DNA of 64,000 bases, from contig NZ_JAGSHT010000007.1 in assembly GCF_019947135.1 (NCBI RefSeq), forward strand, positions 186,001 through 250,000, written 5' to 3'. This stretch comes from Occultella gossypii (lineage in GTDB: Bacteria > Actinomycetota > Actinomycetes > Actinomycetales > Beutenbergiaceae). Below are positions 27,676 to 38,910 of this stretch, one piece after another. The notes beneath the pieces are model-generated. The model ran no database searches and had not been told where the DNA came from. It saw only the letters and a list, made by a program, of their open reading frames with translations. A program made the translations under genes and the position numbers. Numbering within the stretch: position 1 is the first letter of the stretch; every line of letters starts with the position of its first letter.

Positions 27676-29187
27676 TCAGTGCCGGGGCTCGGACGGGAAC
27701 GCGAGCGAGGCCGCCGGCCGCAGTGCGCTGTCCGGCCACCGGCTCGTGACGGCCTTGGCGCGGGTGTAGAAGTTCAGCCCCTCACGGCCGTAGATGTGGG
27801 TGTCACCGAACAGGGACGCCTTGCGCCCACCGAACGAGAAGGAGCCGGCCGGCACCGGGATCGGCACGTTGATGCCGACCATGCCGGCCTGCACCTCCCG
27901 CTGGAACTTGCGCGCCGCCGCACCGGAGGAGGTGAAGATGGCCGCCCCATTGCCGTAGGGGCCCTCGTTCACGATCCGGATGGCCTCGTCGACGTCCGCC
28001 GCGCGCAGCACCACGAGCACGGGCCCGAACACCTCCTCGGTGTACGCCCGCGAGGACCGGTCGATCCCGGTGATCAGCGTGGGACCCACGAAGTAGCCCT
28101 CCGGGTGGCCGGGGACGGTCAGGCCCCGGCCGTCGAGCACCACCTGGGCGCCCTCGGCCTCGGTCTCGGTGATGATCGAGAGGATCCGGTCCCGGGACGC
28201 GGCCGTGATGACCGGTCCCATCTCGGAGTCCTCGCTCGTCGAGGGCCCGACCACCACGGCCTTGCCCTTCTCGGCGATCGCCTTGATCAGCGGCCCGGTC
28301 TCCTCCTCGGTGCCCACGGCGACGACGGCGGAGATTGCCATGCACCGCTGCCCGGCGGACCCGTAGCCGGCCGCGACGAGGTGGTCGGCGGCCTCGTCGA
28401 TGTCGGCGTCCGGCATCACGACGGCGTGGTTCTTGGCGCCGCCGAGGGCCTGCACCCGCTTGCCGTGCGCGGAGCCGCGCTCGTAGACGTGCTTGGCGAT
28501 CGGGGTGGAGCCCACGAACGAGACGGCCTCGATGCCGGGGTGCGCGAGGATCGCGTCCACCAGAGCCGGCCCGCCCTGCAGGACCGAGAACACGCCGTCG
28601 GGCAGTCCTGCCGCGGCCCAGAGCTCGGCGAGCTTCAGCGACGCACTGGGGTCCCGCTCGGACGGCTTGAGGATGAACGAGTTCCCGGCCGCGATCGCGA
28701 TCGGGGCCATCCACAGCGGCACCATGGCCGGAAAGTTGAACGGCGTGATCCCGGCGCACACCCCGAGCGGCTCCCGGTAGGCGTAGGTGTCCACCCCGGT
28801 GGAGAGCTGGTCGGCGTAGGACCCCTGGAGCAGCTGCGGCAGTCCACAGGCGAACTCGATGATCTCCAGCCCGCGGGTGATCTCCCCCGCGGCGTCCGGG
28901 CGGGTCTTGCCGTGCTCGCGGGAGATGATCTCCTCGATCTCCGCGCGCCGGGTCGCAACCTGTTCCCGGAACGCGAACAGCACCCCGGCCCGCTTGGTGA
29001 GCGACGTCTGGGACCACTGGTCGAACGCGGCCTGTGCCGCGGCGACGGCCTCGTCCAGCTCGGCCTGACCGGCCGCCGGGATCACGGCGATCACACTGCC
29101 GGTGGCGGGATCGGTGACGTCGATGGGATCGCCGCCGGTGCTGCGCCGCCGGCCGTTGATCACGTGCTCCACAGTGGGTGCGCCCAT
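27676..29187 (-). CDS. mmsA: CoA-acylating methylmalonate-semialdehyde dehydrogenase
   Basis: Aldehyde dehydrogenase superfamily enzyme (503 residues) that oxidises (methyl)malonate semialdehyde to propionyl- or acetyl-CoA in valine or inositol breakdown. The MmsA/IolA subgroup is recognised by the start TVEHVINGRR, LGGAKNHAVVMPDAD, and the catalytic Cys in SAGQRCMAIS. ATG at 29187 has GAGGAGG 7 bases upstream, and an upstream in-frame extension lacks family similarity. No other valine or inositol genes are nearby, so the pathway is not fixed by context. Its gene is on the same strand as ndk, 70 bp downstream of it. Confidence 0.92.
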   Translation of the reverse strand: MGAPTVEHVINGRRRSTGGDPIDVTDPATGSVIAVIPAAGQAELDEAVAAAQAAFDQWSQTSLTKRAGVLFAFREQVATRRAEIEEIISREHGKTRPDAAGEITRGLEIIEFACGLPQLLQGSYADQLSTGVDTYAYREPLGVCAGITPFNFPAMVPLWMAPIAIAAGNSFILKPSERDPSASLKLAELWAAAGLPDGVFSVLQGGPALVDAILAHPGIEAVSFVGSTPIAKHVYERGSAHGKRVQALGGAKNHAVVMPDADIDEAADHLVAAGYGSAGQRCMAISAVVAVGTEEETGPLIKAIAEKGKAVVVGPSTSEDSEMGPVITAASRDRILSIITETEAEGAQVVLDGRGLTVPGHPEGYFVGPTLITGIDRSSRAYTEEVFGPVLVVLRAADVDEAIRIVNEGPYGNGAAIFTSSGAAARKFQREVQAGMVGINVPIPVPAGSFSFGGRKASLFGDTHIYGREGLNFYTRAKAVTSRWPDSALRPAASLAFPSEPRH

Positions 29188-29257
29188 GGGGTCCTCCTCG
29201 TTGGGGTATCCCACAGTTCTACCCGTCGCGAGGCCCCGCGTCACCCCTTTCGAGCCG

Positions 29258-29686
29258 TCAGCGACCCGGGAACCAGAGCCCGATCTCACGCTCGGCGGAC
29301 TCCACGGAGTCCGAGCCGTGCACCAGGTTCTGCTGTACCTTCAAGCCCCAGTCGCGACCGAGGTCGCCGCGGACGGTGCCGGGCAGCGCCGCGGTGGGGT
29401 CGGTGGCCCCGGCGAGCGCGCGGAAACCCTCGATCACCCGGTTGCCCTCGGCGATCGCGGCGAGCACCGGGCCGGAGCCCATGAACTCCACGAGCGGGGC
29501 GTAGAACGGCTTGCCCTCGTGCTCGGCGTAGTGCGCAGCCAGGAGGTCGTCGTCGGCGGTCCGGAGCTCGACGGAGGTGAGGGTGTACCCCTTCGCCTCC
29601 ACCCGCCGGAGGATCTCGCCGACGAGACCGCGCCGGACGCCGTCGGGCTTGATCAGGATCAGGGTGCGCTCGGTGCTGGTCGTCAT
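29258..29686 (-). CDS. ndk: Nucleoside diphosphate kinase
   Basis: Transfers gamma-phosphate between nucleoside triphosphates and diphosphates (142 residues, usual size). [13 protein letters not shown] near the N-terminus and the active-site His in [16 protein letters not shown] near the C-terminus are intact. The segment before the active site ([15 protein letters not shown]) is about four residues longer than in mycobacteria, a pattern I associate with Cellulomonas-like Micrococcales. ATG at 29686 is the start. It follows the DUF4233 gene, as is usual in actinobacteria. Confidence 0.96.
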   Translation of the reverse strand: MTTSTERTLILIKPDGVRRGLVGEILRRVEAKGYTLTSVELRTADDDLLAAHYAEHEGKPFYAPLVEFMGSGPVLAAIAEGNRVIEGFRALAGATDPTAALPGTVRGDLGRDWGLKVQQNLVHGSDSVESAEREIGLWFPGR

Positions 29687-29705
29687 GGCACTCACAGTAC
29701 TGGCG

Positions 29706-30167
29706 TCAGGATGCTGCGGCGGCCCGCTCGGCCCGCAGCCGCTCGAGGCGTTCGGCGTCGATCTTCCCGCCGAGCCAGACACCCGTGACCCAGATGGCGG
29801 CGAACACGATGCCGATCACGAGCATCATCGGGACCAGGATCCCGCTGAGCAGGAGCAGCGCCTGGACCACGTACCCGGCCACCAGAGCGATCGGGTACTT
29901 CTGCAGGTAGGCGGCCACGATGCACAGGAGCATGCCGACGCCACCGACGACCCAGGTCACCCCCGGCTCGGAGAGCTCCAGCCCGAACGCGACGAGGGTG
30001 GCGAAGAAGACCACGAACACCTCGAGCGAGAGCACGGTCAGGCAGAAGATCAGGCGCGCCGAACGCTGCGGACGCCGGGCCGGTCGCACAGGCGCCGAAC
30101 CCTCGACGGCGGAACTCGCCTCACCGGCGCGGCGCGCCTCGGGCTCTGGGTTGGGGGGCGTGGTCAC
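29706..30167 (-). CDS. DUF4233 membrane protein
   Basis: Actinobacterial membrane protein of unknown function (153 residues) with four predicted helices after a 37-residue hydrophilic, Pro/Ala-rich N-terminus and a short charged C-terminus ([14 protein letters not shown]). DUF4233 proteins are usually found between folC and ndk, and the ndk side is kept here (19-bp gap). The folC side is not: folC lies 14.8 kb away on the same strand. That suggests later insertion or rearrangement upstream. Confidence 0.85.
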   Translation of the reverse strand: MTTPPNPEPEARRAGEASSAVEGSAPVRPARRPQRSARLIFCLTVLSLEVFVVFFATLVAFGLELSEPGVTWVVGGVGMLLCIVAAYLQKYPIALVAGYVVQALLLLSGILVPMMLVIGIVFAAIWVTGVWLGGKIDAERLERLRAERAAAAS

Positions 30168-30186
30168 GATCCCAGGCTAATGCGGC

Positions 30187-31968
<1,782 letters not shown>

Positions 31969-32078
31969 TCAATGGTGCGGGATGCCGACGGCGCGTGAAT
32001 CGTCCCCAGTGGGGAAATGTGCCCCACCAGGGTCCGTCCTGGGGTGGAGACGACGCGGTTCGCCGGGCCTCGCAGGCC

Positions 32079-32116
32079 GACGGGGCCGATGTGGCGTTCA
32101 CCACATCAGCCCCGTC
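32079..32116 (-). terminator. Intrinsic-type terminator hairpin after dhaM
   Basis: Arms of 16 bp (GACGGGGCcGATGTGG and CCACATCaGCCCCGTC, one mismatch, loop CGTTCA) begin 9 bp beyond the dhaM stop. The U-run is poor, as is common in high-GC actinobacteria. It separates the dha operon from the MFS gene. Confidence 0.8.
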
Positions 32117-32124
32117 GCCATGCC

Positions 32125-32829
32125 TCACTCCTCGCCGAAACCGGCCTCCACGTCCGCGACGATCGCCTCCAGGGCCTGCGCGGCCTGCGGCCCGGTGGCG
32201 CGCAGGCGCAGTTCGGCACCGCCGGTCAGGCCAAGGCCCATCAGCGCCAGCACGCTGGCCGCGTCCACCCCGTTCAGCGTCACCTCGGCGTCGAAGTCCG
32301 CCGCCTTGCGGGCCAGGGTTGCCGCCGGCCGGGCATGCAGCCCGAGCCGGTTGCGCAGCACCACGGAGCGCTCGACGGCGTCCGCGGCCTCCGCGGCGAC
32401 GTCGCCCGCCGTGGTGCTCGCCCCGACCGCCGTCGAACCGCCGAACGAGTCGATCGCCGTGCGGGCGGCGGTGCCCACCGCGGAAGCATCGCCGCCGGAC
32501 TGGGCGGCGACCGCGGCCGCGACCGCCCCCTCGACGAACGGGGCGTCGACCATGACCACGCGGTCGTCGTCGAGCACGTCCACGACGGACTCCGCCGTGA
32601 GCGCGGCCGACCCCAGGTCGGTGAGGATCGCGACCGCGGCAGCGCCGCCGTCGAGCAGTGCCGTGACCGCCCGCTCGACCAGGTCATAACTCGTCCCGAT
32701 CCGGCCGTCCTCGGTCCCCCCGGCCGCCCTGATGGCGACGTCCGGTGCCATCTGCTGGGCCACCTCGACGGCGCCCGCAGCCAGCTGCGCGGAGTGGGAG
32801 ACGAGCACGAGCGCCGTGGCGGCGCTCAC
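32125..32829 (-). CDS. dhaM: PTS-dependent dihydroxyacetone kinase phosphotransferase subunit DhaM
   Basis: Phosphoryl carrier (234 residues) that passes phosphate from the PTS to DhaL-bound ADP. The N-terminal EIIA-Man-like domain has LVSHS with the phospho-His near residue 12, and the C-terminal HPr-like domain (about 150-234) has GLHARPA with its active His. It is the two-domain EIIA-HPr form, without the EI-like third domain of E. coli DhaM. The GTG start overlaps the dhaL stop (GTGA). Confidence 0.93.
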   Translation of the reverse strand: MSAATALVLVSHSAQLAAGAVEVAQQMAPDVAIRAAGGTEDGRIGTSYDLVERAVTALLDGGAAAVAILTDLGSAALTAESVVDVLDDDRVVMVDAPFVEGAVAAAVAAQSGGDASAVGTAARTAIDSFGGSTAVGASTTAGDVAAEAADAVERSVVLRNRLGLHARPAATLARKAADFDAEVTLNGVDAASVLALMGLGLTGGAELRLRATGPQAAQALEAIVADVEAGFGEE

Positions 32830-33475
32830 TCCGCCCCCTCGGCCACGTCGGCGGCCACCGCGAGCAGCAGGGCGGAGGACTCCGCACCTGGGTCGCGGTG
32901 CCCGATGGCCCGCTCCCCCAGATAGCTGGCCCGGCCCTTGCGCGCCACCAACGGATCGGTCGACTCGGCACCGGTGCGGGCCGCCGTCGCCGCCGCGCGC
33001 AGCGCCTGCGTGGCCGTCCCACCGCCGTCGGCGACCTCCAGAGCGGCCGCGGCGGCGGGGGTCCACGCGTCGACCATGGTCTTGTCGCCCACCTCGGCCT
33101 TGCCGCGCGCGACGATGCCACCGACGGCGGCGTCGAGCAGTGCCGCGACGCCGGCGGCATCGACCGTGGCGCCGTCGGCGACCTTGGCGGCACGCAGGTA
33201 CGCCGTCCCGTACAGCGGGCCGGCCGCCCCGCCGACCGTGGACATCAGCGTGGTCGCGACCAGCTTGAGCACGTCGCCGACCGACTCCGGCTCCGGGGTG
33301 TCCGGATTGTCCAGCTTGACCAGGACCGCCTTGAAGCCGCGGTCGAGGTTCTCGCCGTGGTCGCCGTCGCCGATGGCGCGGTCCAGATCGATCAGCTCCA
33401 TCCGGTGCTCACCGACGACGGCGGCGCTGCGGCGGACCCATTCGGTCGCCCAGGCGACGTCCAGAACGTCCGCCA

Positions 33476-33476
<1 letters not shown>
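32826..33476 (-). CDS. dhaL: Dihydroxyacetone kinase ADP-binding subunit DhaL
   Basis: All-alpha subunit (216 residues) that holds the ADP/ATP cofactor and phosphorylates dihydroxyacetone bound to DhaK. The Mg-nucleotide ligands are visible in DLDRAIGDGDHGENLDRGF (about 30-48), and the GGAAGPLYGT and DPGAESS signatures follow. ATG at 33476 overlaps the dhaK stop (TGATG), so translation is coupled. The gene order dhaK-dhaL-dhaM in one operon identifies the PEP/PTS-dependent type rather than the single-chain ATP-dependent kinase. Confidence 0.95.
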
Positions 33477-34483
<1,007 letters not shown>

Positions 34484-34593
34484 GACTGCTCCTTCGCATC
34501 TGCGCCCCGGCGATGGGCCGACGGCGTGAGGACCGACACTGCCTTGCCAACTCTGTACCCCACGGCACGGATTTGCCTAGCGATTGGGCCAAC

Positions 34594-34620
34594 GTGCGCG
34601 CGTCACGCGGCCGCGCGCAC
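34594..34620. promoter_or_regulatory. Inverted repeat between dhaK and the DUF3626 gene
   Basis: Perfect 9-bp arms GTGCGCGCG and CGCGCGCAC with a 9-base spacer lie in the divergent intergenic region, 28 bp before the DUF3626 start. A related perfect palindrome, ACGTGCGC-TT-GCGCACGT, is at 34683-34700 inside the first codons of that gene. The two share the ACGTGCGC arm, suggesting one factor or RNA structure. Confidence 0.4.
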
Positions 34621-34647
34621 ACGTGGCCGCCCCCGGCGGCATAATCG

Positions 34648-35487
34648 TTGCGCGATGGCCCCCCGCTCACCCCGGCACAGCAACGTGCGCTTGCGCACGT
34701 GGCCGCGCAGTGTGCCGGGCCGCCGCTCGGGGCGCAGGAGCGGGTGACCCTGCAGTTCCACCCGGACCGGCTCGCGGGCGGCCGTCCGATCCTGGCGGCG
34801 ATGGCCGACGACGGCCGGTACCGCTCGCAGTTCGAGACCGGCACGAGCAACGGCGGGCTGACCGCCCACCCGGGCGGCGACCGCTGGGCTTGGGAGAGCC
34901 GCCTGTTCGGCAGTGCGTACGACGACGCACCGCCGGACCAGCGACCGGTGTACGGCGCGCTGAACCACCGCCGTCGGGCCGTGGGAGGCGCGCAGCGCTT
35001 CGGCTCCGCCCACCTCCGGCTGACCGCCGACGTCAACGCCCGCACCACGTTCTGCTACCCGGACAGCGTGCTCGAGCCGGTGGACTTCGGGGTGGCCGAG
35101 CGGATGCCCCTGATCGAGATTGCCGAGGCGGACTCGGTCGACCTGCTCGACGACTGCATCGAGGCGCACGTGCACGGGCCGGTCCGGATCCCCGACGACG
35201 TCGAGGCGCTGGTGCTCGACCCGTGCTTCCGGGGGACCACCGTGGAGACCGGCGCGGCCCGGCTCGGCTGCGTGGTCGAGTGGCATCCCGGGTTCCGGAT
35301 CACCGCCGACGTGCTGGCGGCGCACCCGGAGTACCGCGGGCGGCGGTTCGTGGACCTCGGACTGCGCCTCGCCGTCGACGGCGTTCTGGACGCGACCATG
35401 ATCGGCACCGCCGCCCACGGCGGGCACTACGACGAGCAGGACCTCAAGCGGGTCTGGCACCTGCTCGCTAGGTTCGGGTCGCCGTGA
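34648..35487 (+). CDS. DUF3626 domain protein
   Basis: Protein of unknown function (279 residues) matching the DUF3626 pattern: TLQFHPDR near residue 35, YRSQFETGTSNGG (about 57-69), RPVYGALNH, GSAHLRLT, and acidic residues towards the C-terminus. The spacing of FHPDR, S-containing QFETGTS and later acidic motifs recalls ADP-ribosyltransferase-like folds, but that is my speculation from memory. The start is taken as TTG at 34648 because no ATG or GTG in frame fits, so this is uncertain. The C-terminus overlaps the convergent methyltransferase gene by 20 bp. Confidence 0.8.
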   Translation: MRDGPPLTPAQQRALAHVAAQCAGPPLGAQERVTLQFHPDRLAGGRPILAAMADDGRYRSQFETGTSNGGLTAHPGGDRWAWESRLFGSAYDDAPPDQRPVYGALNHRRRAVGGAQRFGSAHLRLTADVNARTTFCYPDSVLEPVDFGVAERMPLIEIAEADSVDLLDDCIEAHVHGPVRIPDDVEALVLDPCFRGTTVETGAARLGCVVEWHPGFRITADVLAAHPEYRGRRFVDLGLRLAVDGVLDATMIGTAAHGGHYDEQDLKRVWHLLARFGSP

Positions 35488-36307
35488 GCAGGAGGTACTC
35501 CCACTCCATTCCGAACGACCCGCCGGCGTCACGCCCGTACTGCTCGCCGAGATCGGCCAGCGCGGTGTCCAGGGCGGCGACCTTCTCAGGGTCGGCGGCG
35601 ATGGCGCGGTAGATCGCGATCGTCGGCCCGTACGTCTCCTTGAAGTAGTCGCGGAACGCCTCGCCGTCCGCGAAGGCGTCGACCACGAGGCTGCGCCGCT
35701 GCGCCGAGCGGATCTCGGCGCCGTCTCCGAGCAGCGCGCGGACGTGGTCCTCCCGACCCCACAGCGGTGGGGGCTGGGCTCCGGGCGGGGGCGGTGGGGC
35801 GAACGGCTTCATGGTGGCGAACATCTGGCCGATGAACCCCTCGGGCGTCCAGGACAGCAGCCCGATGGTTCCGCCCGGCCGGGTGACCCGGACGAGTTCG
35901 TCGGCGGCCTCCTGGTGGTGCGGCGCGAACATGACGCCGACGCAGGACACGACGACGTCGAAGGCGCCGTCGTCGAACGGCAGCGCCTCGGCGTCCGCCT
36001 CCTGCCAGTCCAGGTGCAGGCCGGTGCCGGCGACGGTCCGCTCGCCGATCTCGAGGAGGGCGGGGGTGAGGTCGCTCGCGACCACGTGTGCGCCTGCGCG
36101 CGCCGCAGGGATGGCGGCGTTGCCGGTGCCGGCCGCGACGTCCAGGACCCGCTGTCCCGGGGTGATGCCGGCGGCCTCGACGAGCACGGGTCCGAGGGAG
36201 GGGATGATCTCGGCGGCCACCCGGTCGTAGGCGCCGAGGCCCCACATGGTGCGGTGCTTCGCCTTGAGTTCGCGGTCGACAGGGTCGGTGGTGATCGGCT
36301 GTGCCAT
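35468..36307 (-). CDS. Class I SAM-dependent methyltransferase
   Basis: UbiE/Methyltransf_11-type methyltransferase (279 residues). The SAM-binding core is clear: motif I VLDVAAGTGN (about 48-57), acidic loop ASDLTP, DAEALPF (motif II region) and FDVVVSCVGVMFAPHH. A Pro-rich insert PFAPPPPPG near residue 165 precedes a C-terminal cap. The start at 36307 has AAGGAG 8-13 bases upstream. It is divergent from an HxlR regulator with a palindrome in between, so it is likely the regulator's target. The substrate is unknown. Confidence 0.88.
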   Translation of the reverse strand: MAQPITTDPVDRELKAKHRTMWGLGAYDRVAAEIIPSLGPVLVEAAGITPGQRVLDVAAGTGNAAIPAARAGAHVVASDLTPALLEIGERTVAGTGLHLDWQEADAEALPFDDGAFDVVVSCVGVMFAPHHQEAADELVRVTRPGGTIGLLSWTPEGFIGQMFATMKPFAPPPPPGAQPPPLWGREDHVRALLGDGAEIRSAQRRSLVVDAFADGEAFRDYFKETYGPTIAIYRAIAADPEKVAALDTALADLGEQYGRDAGGSFGMEWEYLLLTATRT

Positions 36308-36375
36308 GGTTCGGCGCTCCTTCGTTAGGGGTTCCCAGCGTGCGGCCGGCGGGCCCGCGCCTCCAGTGCCATCTC

Positions 36376-36393
36376 TGAACCGGAGGCGGTTCA
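36376..36393. promoter_or_regulatory. Palindrome TGAACCG-N4-CGGTTCA, candidate HxlR operator
   Basis: Perfect 7-bp arms with a GAGG spacer lie in the 148-bp divergent region between the methyltransferase and HxlR genes, 63 bp before the regulator start. HxlR-type regulators bind short dyads in such positions. Confidence 0.5.
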
Positions 36394-36455
36394 CGATCTG
36401 TACTGGTCCGCGGGACGCGACAGGCGTCTAATTGGCGCAGGACGAGGAGGTCACG

Positions 36456-37133
36456 ATGGCGACGTACGGTCAGTTCTGCCCTGTCGCGAAGGCGATGGAG
36501 GTGCTCGACGAGCGCTGGACGCTGCTGATCATCCGGGAACTGATCTCCGGGAGCAGCCACTTCAACGAACTGCGGCGCGGGCTGCCGAAGATGTCACCGG
36601 CGCTGCTCTCCAAGCGCCTGCGCACCCTCGACCGGGCCGGCCTGGTGCGCCGGGTGGAGGTGGGCGGCAAGGTCAGCTACGCCCTGACCGAGTCCGGGCT
36701 GGACCTGCAGGAGGTGGTCGAGGCACTCGGGGTCTGGGGCCTGCGGTGGGTCGGTGACCTCGGCGAGGACGACCTCGACCCGCACCTGCTGTTCTGGGAC
36801 ATGCGCCGGACCATCCCGGTGGCGGCGTGGCCACGCACGCGCACGGTGCTGGAGTTCCGGCTCTCCGACCTACCCCACCGGGTCGGCGGGTGGTGGCTGG
36901 TGGTCACCGGTGACGACGTGGACGTCTGCGACTACGACCCCGGGTTCGAGACGGTCGCCACGGTCCGGACGACGCTGCGTACCCTGGTCCGGTTGTGGCG
37001 CGGGGAGGCCCGATGGGAGGGCGCACTGCGCTCCGGGGACGTCACCGTCGACGGGCCCGCGGACGTCAGGCAGGCGATCCCGGGCTGGCTCGGGCGGATG
37101 CGCATGGCCGACGTGGCCGCCGCCCGGGCCTGA
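36456..37133 (+). CDS. HxlR-family transcriptional regulator
   Basis: Winged-helix regulator (225 residues). CPVAKAMEVLDERWTLLIIRELISG (residues about 7-31, shown by its parts CPVAKA, RWTLLIIREL) and FNELRRGLPKMSPALLSKRL are the HxlR signatures. The Cys near the N-terminus is often the redox or electrophile sensor. An SCP2-like C-terminal extension (about 115-225) makes it longer than the about-120-residue HxlR core. ATG at 36456 has GAGGAGG 5-11 bases upstream. It is divergent from the methyltransferase gene and probably controls it. Confidence 0.9.
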   Translation: MATYGQFCPVAKAMEVLDERWTLLIIRELISGSSHFNELRRGLPKMSPALLSKRLRTLDRAGLVRRVEVGGKVSYALTESGLDLQEVVEALGVWGLRWVGDLGEDDLDPHLLFWDMRRTIPVAAWPRTRTVLEFRLSDLPHRVGGWWLVVTGDDVDVCDYDPGFETVATVRTTLRTLVRLWRGEARWEGALRSGDVTVDGPADVRQAIPGWLGRMRMADVAAARA

Positions 37134-37217
37134 GTCCTGGGTGGGTGCAGGACTGGCCGTTGTCTCGCCGGGCGTGGCGAGTGGAGCGGCTCCGGCCGGC
37201 CGTGATCCCCTTGGCGC

Positions 37218-37817
37218 ATGTCGAATCCGCTCGAACAAGTCACCCTGACCGGCCACCTGGTCCGGCTCGAGCCACTCTCCCCCGCGCACCACGACGGCCT
37301 CGTGGACGCGGTGCAGGACGGGCAGATGTGGGACCGCTGGTACACCTCGATCCCCCGGCCGGAGGACATGGCTGGTGAGATCGGGAGCCGGCTGGAGCGT
37401 CAGGCTCGCGGCGAGATGCTGGCGTTCACCGCGATCCGGCCTGACGACACCGTGCTCGGGATGACCACCTACTACGACTGGGACCCCGCGGTGCCGCGCC
37501 TGGAGATCGGATACACCTGGAACCGGGCCTCGGCCCACGGGAGCGGCACGAACGCGGAGTCGAAGCTGCTGCTGCTCACGCACGCGTTCGAGACCCTGGG
37601 GTGTGAGTGTGTGGGCCTGCGGACGCAGTGGGTGAACCACCAGTCGCGTGCCGCGATCGAACGTCTCGGTGCGAAGCAGGACGGCGTGCTGCGCGCGAAC
37701 CGGCGCTACCGCAACGGCGCCCTGCTGGACGCGGTCCTCTACTCGATCCTGCGCTCGGAGTGGCCGGCGGTCCGAGCGAACCTGGAGCACCGACTGCGGA
37801 ACCGGATCCCCGGCTGA
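37218..37817 (+). CDS. GNAT-family N-acetyltransferase (RimJ/RimL-like)
   Basis: Acetyltransferase (199 residues) of the Acetyltransf_3 type: start VRLEPLSPAHHDGLVDAV, beta-strand LEIGYTWNRAS, acetyl-CoA loop with ESKLLLLTHAFE, and the late motif TQWVNHQSRAAIERLGA followed by RYRNGALLDAVLYSI. These proteins acetylate N-terminal amines, antibiotics or small amines, and the substrate is not evident. The gene stands alone between the HxlR regulator and a convergent YbaY-like gene. Confidence 0.88.
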   Translation: MSNPLEQVTLTGHLVRLEPLSPAHHDGLVDAVQDGQMWDRWYTSIPRPEDMAGEIGSRLERQARGEMLAFTAIRPDDTVLGMTTYYDWDPAVPRLEIGYTWNRASAHGSGTNAESKLLLLTHAFETLGCECVGLRTQWVNHQSRAAIERLGAKQDGVLRANRRYRNGALLDAVLYSILRSEWPAVRANLEHRLRNRIPG

Positions 37818-37908
37818 TCAGGCCCGTGAGCGTGCGATCTTGCGGCGCATCCCCCGGGTGAGCCGCAGACTCGCACTCCCGCGGCGGTCAACTCTCCGCG
37901 CGGACTCG

Positions 37909-38217
37909 TCAGTTCTCCACGCGGACCAGGAGCAGGTCGGTCAGCGGCTCGTACACGTGGACGAGCTCCGGGGTGCCCCACGTGCCCGCCGATGAGGTCA
38001 GCTTCGCCCACAGGCCGAGCTTCTTCCGGTTCGGAGCGTCGGCCGCGTCCACGGTGAGGGTGAAGTCCGCGTCCCCCACGCCCGCATCGAAGGCCGCCCC
38101 GGCGAGCACCTCGCCGTCGTGGGCGACCAGTTTGACCGTGAAGACCGAGCCCTCCGGCAGCGCGATGCGCTCCCGGATCCCGACGGTGCCGTTGACGGAG
38201 ACGATGTTGGAAGCCAT
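37909..38217 (-). CDS. YbaY/YscW-like small beta-sandwich protein
   Basis: A 102-residue protein resembling the YbaY/YscW family: VSVNGTVGIRERIALPEGSVFTVKL near the N-terminus (shown by GTVGIRERIALP) is the typical first strand pair. Unlike YbaY lipoproteins of proteobacteria it has no signal peptide, so it appears cytosolic. Conserved small proteins like this occur in many actinobacteria without known role. It is monocistronic between convergent and co-directional neighbours. Confidence 0.65.
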   Translation of the reverse strand: MASNIVSVNGTVGIRERIALPEGSVFTVKLVAHDGEVLAGAAFDAGVGDADFTLTVDAADAPNRKKLGLWAKLTSSAGTWGTPELVHVYEPLTDLLLVRVEN

Positions 38218-38298
38218 CTGGTGATGGTAGGTCCGATTGCCCTTGTCAGACGCAAGTGATCGGCGATTGGTATCGCCTCGATCCGTATCGGTCCGGGG

Positions 38299-38745
38299 TC
38301 AGAGCACCCGACCCTCGCGCAACGCGGTGATGGCCTTCTCGACCCGCCTGGTCCGGGTCTCGTCGGTCTTCGCGTCGGCGACCGGCAGCGTGAAGCGCTT
38401 CTGCTTGCTGGCCGAGAGCGACTCGTAGAAGGACTTGGCTGCGGGGTCCTCGGCGAGTGCCGCCGCGAGCTCCGGTGCAACCTCGGCCACGCGGGGTTCG
38501 GTGTCGAGCACGACGTCCACCTCGACCGTGTCGCCGCCGGCGACGCCCGCCGCCGCACGGTTCGCGGCGCTCAGAGAGATCATGAACTGGCCCTCATAGG
38601 AGACGGCCGAGCTGCGGTAGGTGTGTCCGTTGATGGTCACGACGACGAGGTGCCGTTTCGCGGGCCCCAGGGCCGTCATGACCTCCTCCGGAACAGGAAC
38701 GCCAGTGTTGTTTCCGGTCTGATGGATCGTCGTCGTGTATCGCAT
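38299..38745 (-). CDS. DUF1905 / YdeI-OmdA domain protein
   Basis: A 148-residue protein: an N-terminal DUF1905 beta-barrel (TTIHQTGNNTGVPVPEEVM, NGHTYRSSAVSYEGQFMISL, GGDTVEVDV) and a C-terminal bacteriocin-protection YdeI/OmdA-like helical part (LAEDPAAKSFYESLSASKQ, TRTRRVEKAITALREG). Function is not established. ATG at 38745 begins the conserved MRYTT strand, and the longer open frame upstream lacks similarity. It is divergent from an ATPase gene at 38911. Confidence 0.82.
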   Translation of the reverse strand: MRYTTTIHQTGNNTGVPVPEEVMTALGPAKRHLVVVTINGHTYRSSAVSYEGQFMISLSAANRAAAGVAGGDTVEVDVVLDTEPRVAEVAPELAAALAEDPAAKSFYESLSASKQKRFTLPVADAKTDETRTRRVEKAITALREGRVL

Positions 38746-38910
38746 GGGTCCTAGTTTGCCGCTGCTCGCGGCCGGGAGCAGGCCGACATCATCGGCCCAC
38801 ATCAGAAGGGTGGTGGCAATCCCCTCGTTCCGTAGAGACTTGATTTTGTGGACGGATCCCTCGAAAGCAATCCGGTTGATCCGTGCCCGAATGACTGCCA
38901 CCGTGCAGGC

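Noticed and set aside
31995-32040. GTGGGG/CCCCAC hairpin between the MFS and dhaM genes
   Set aside because: Only six paired bases; the much stronger hairpin at 32079-32116 explains termination after dhaM.
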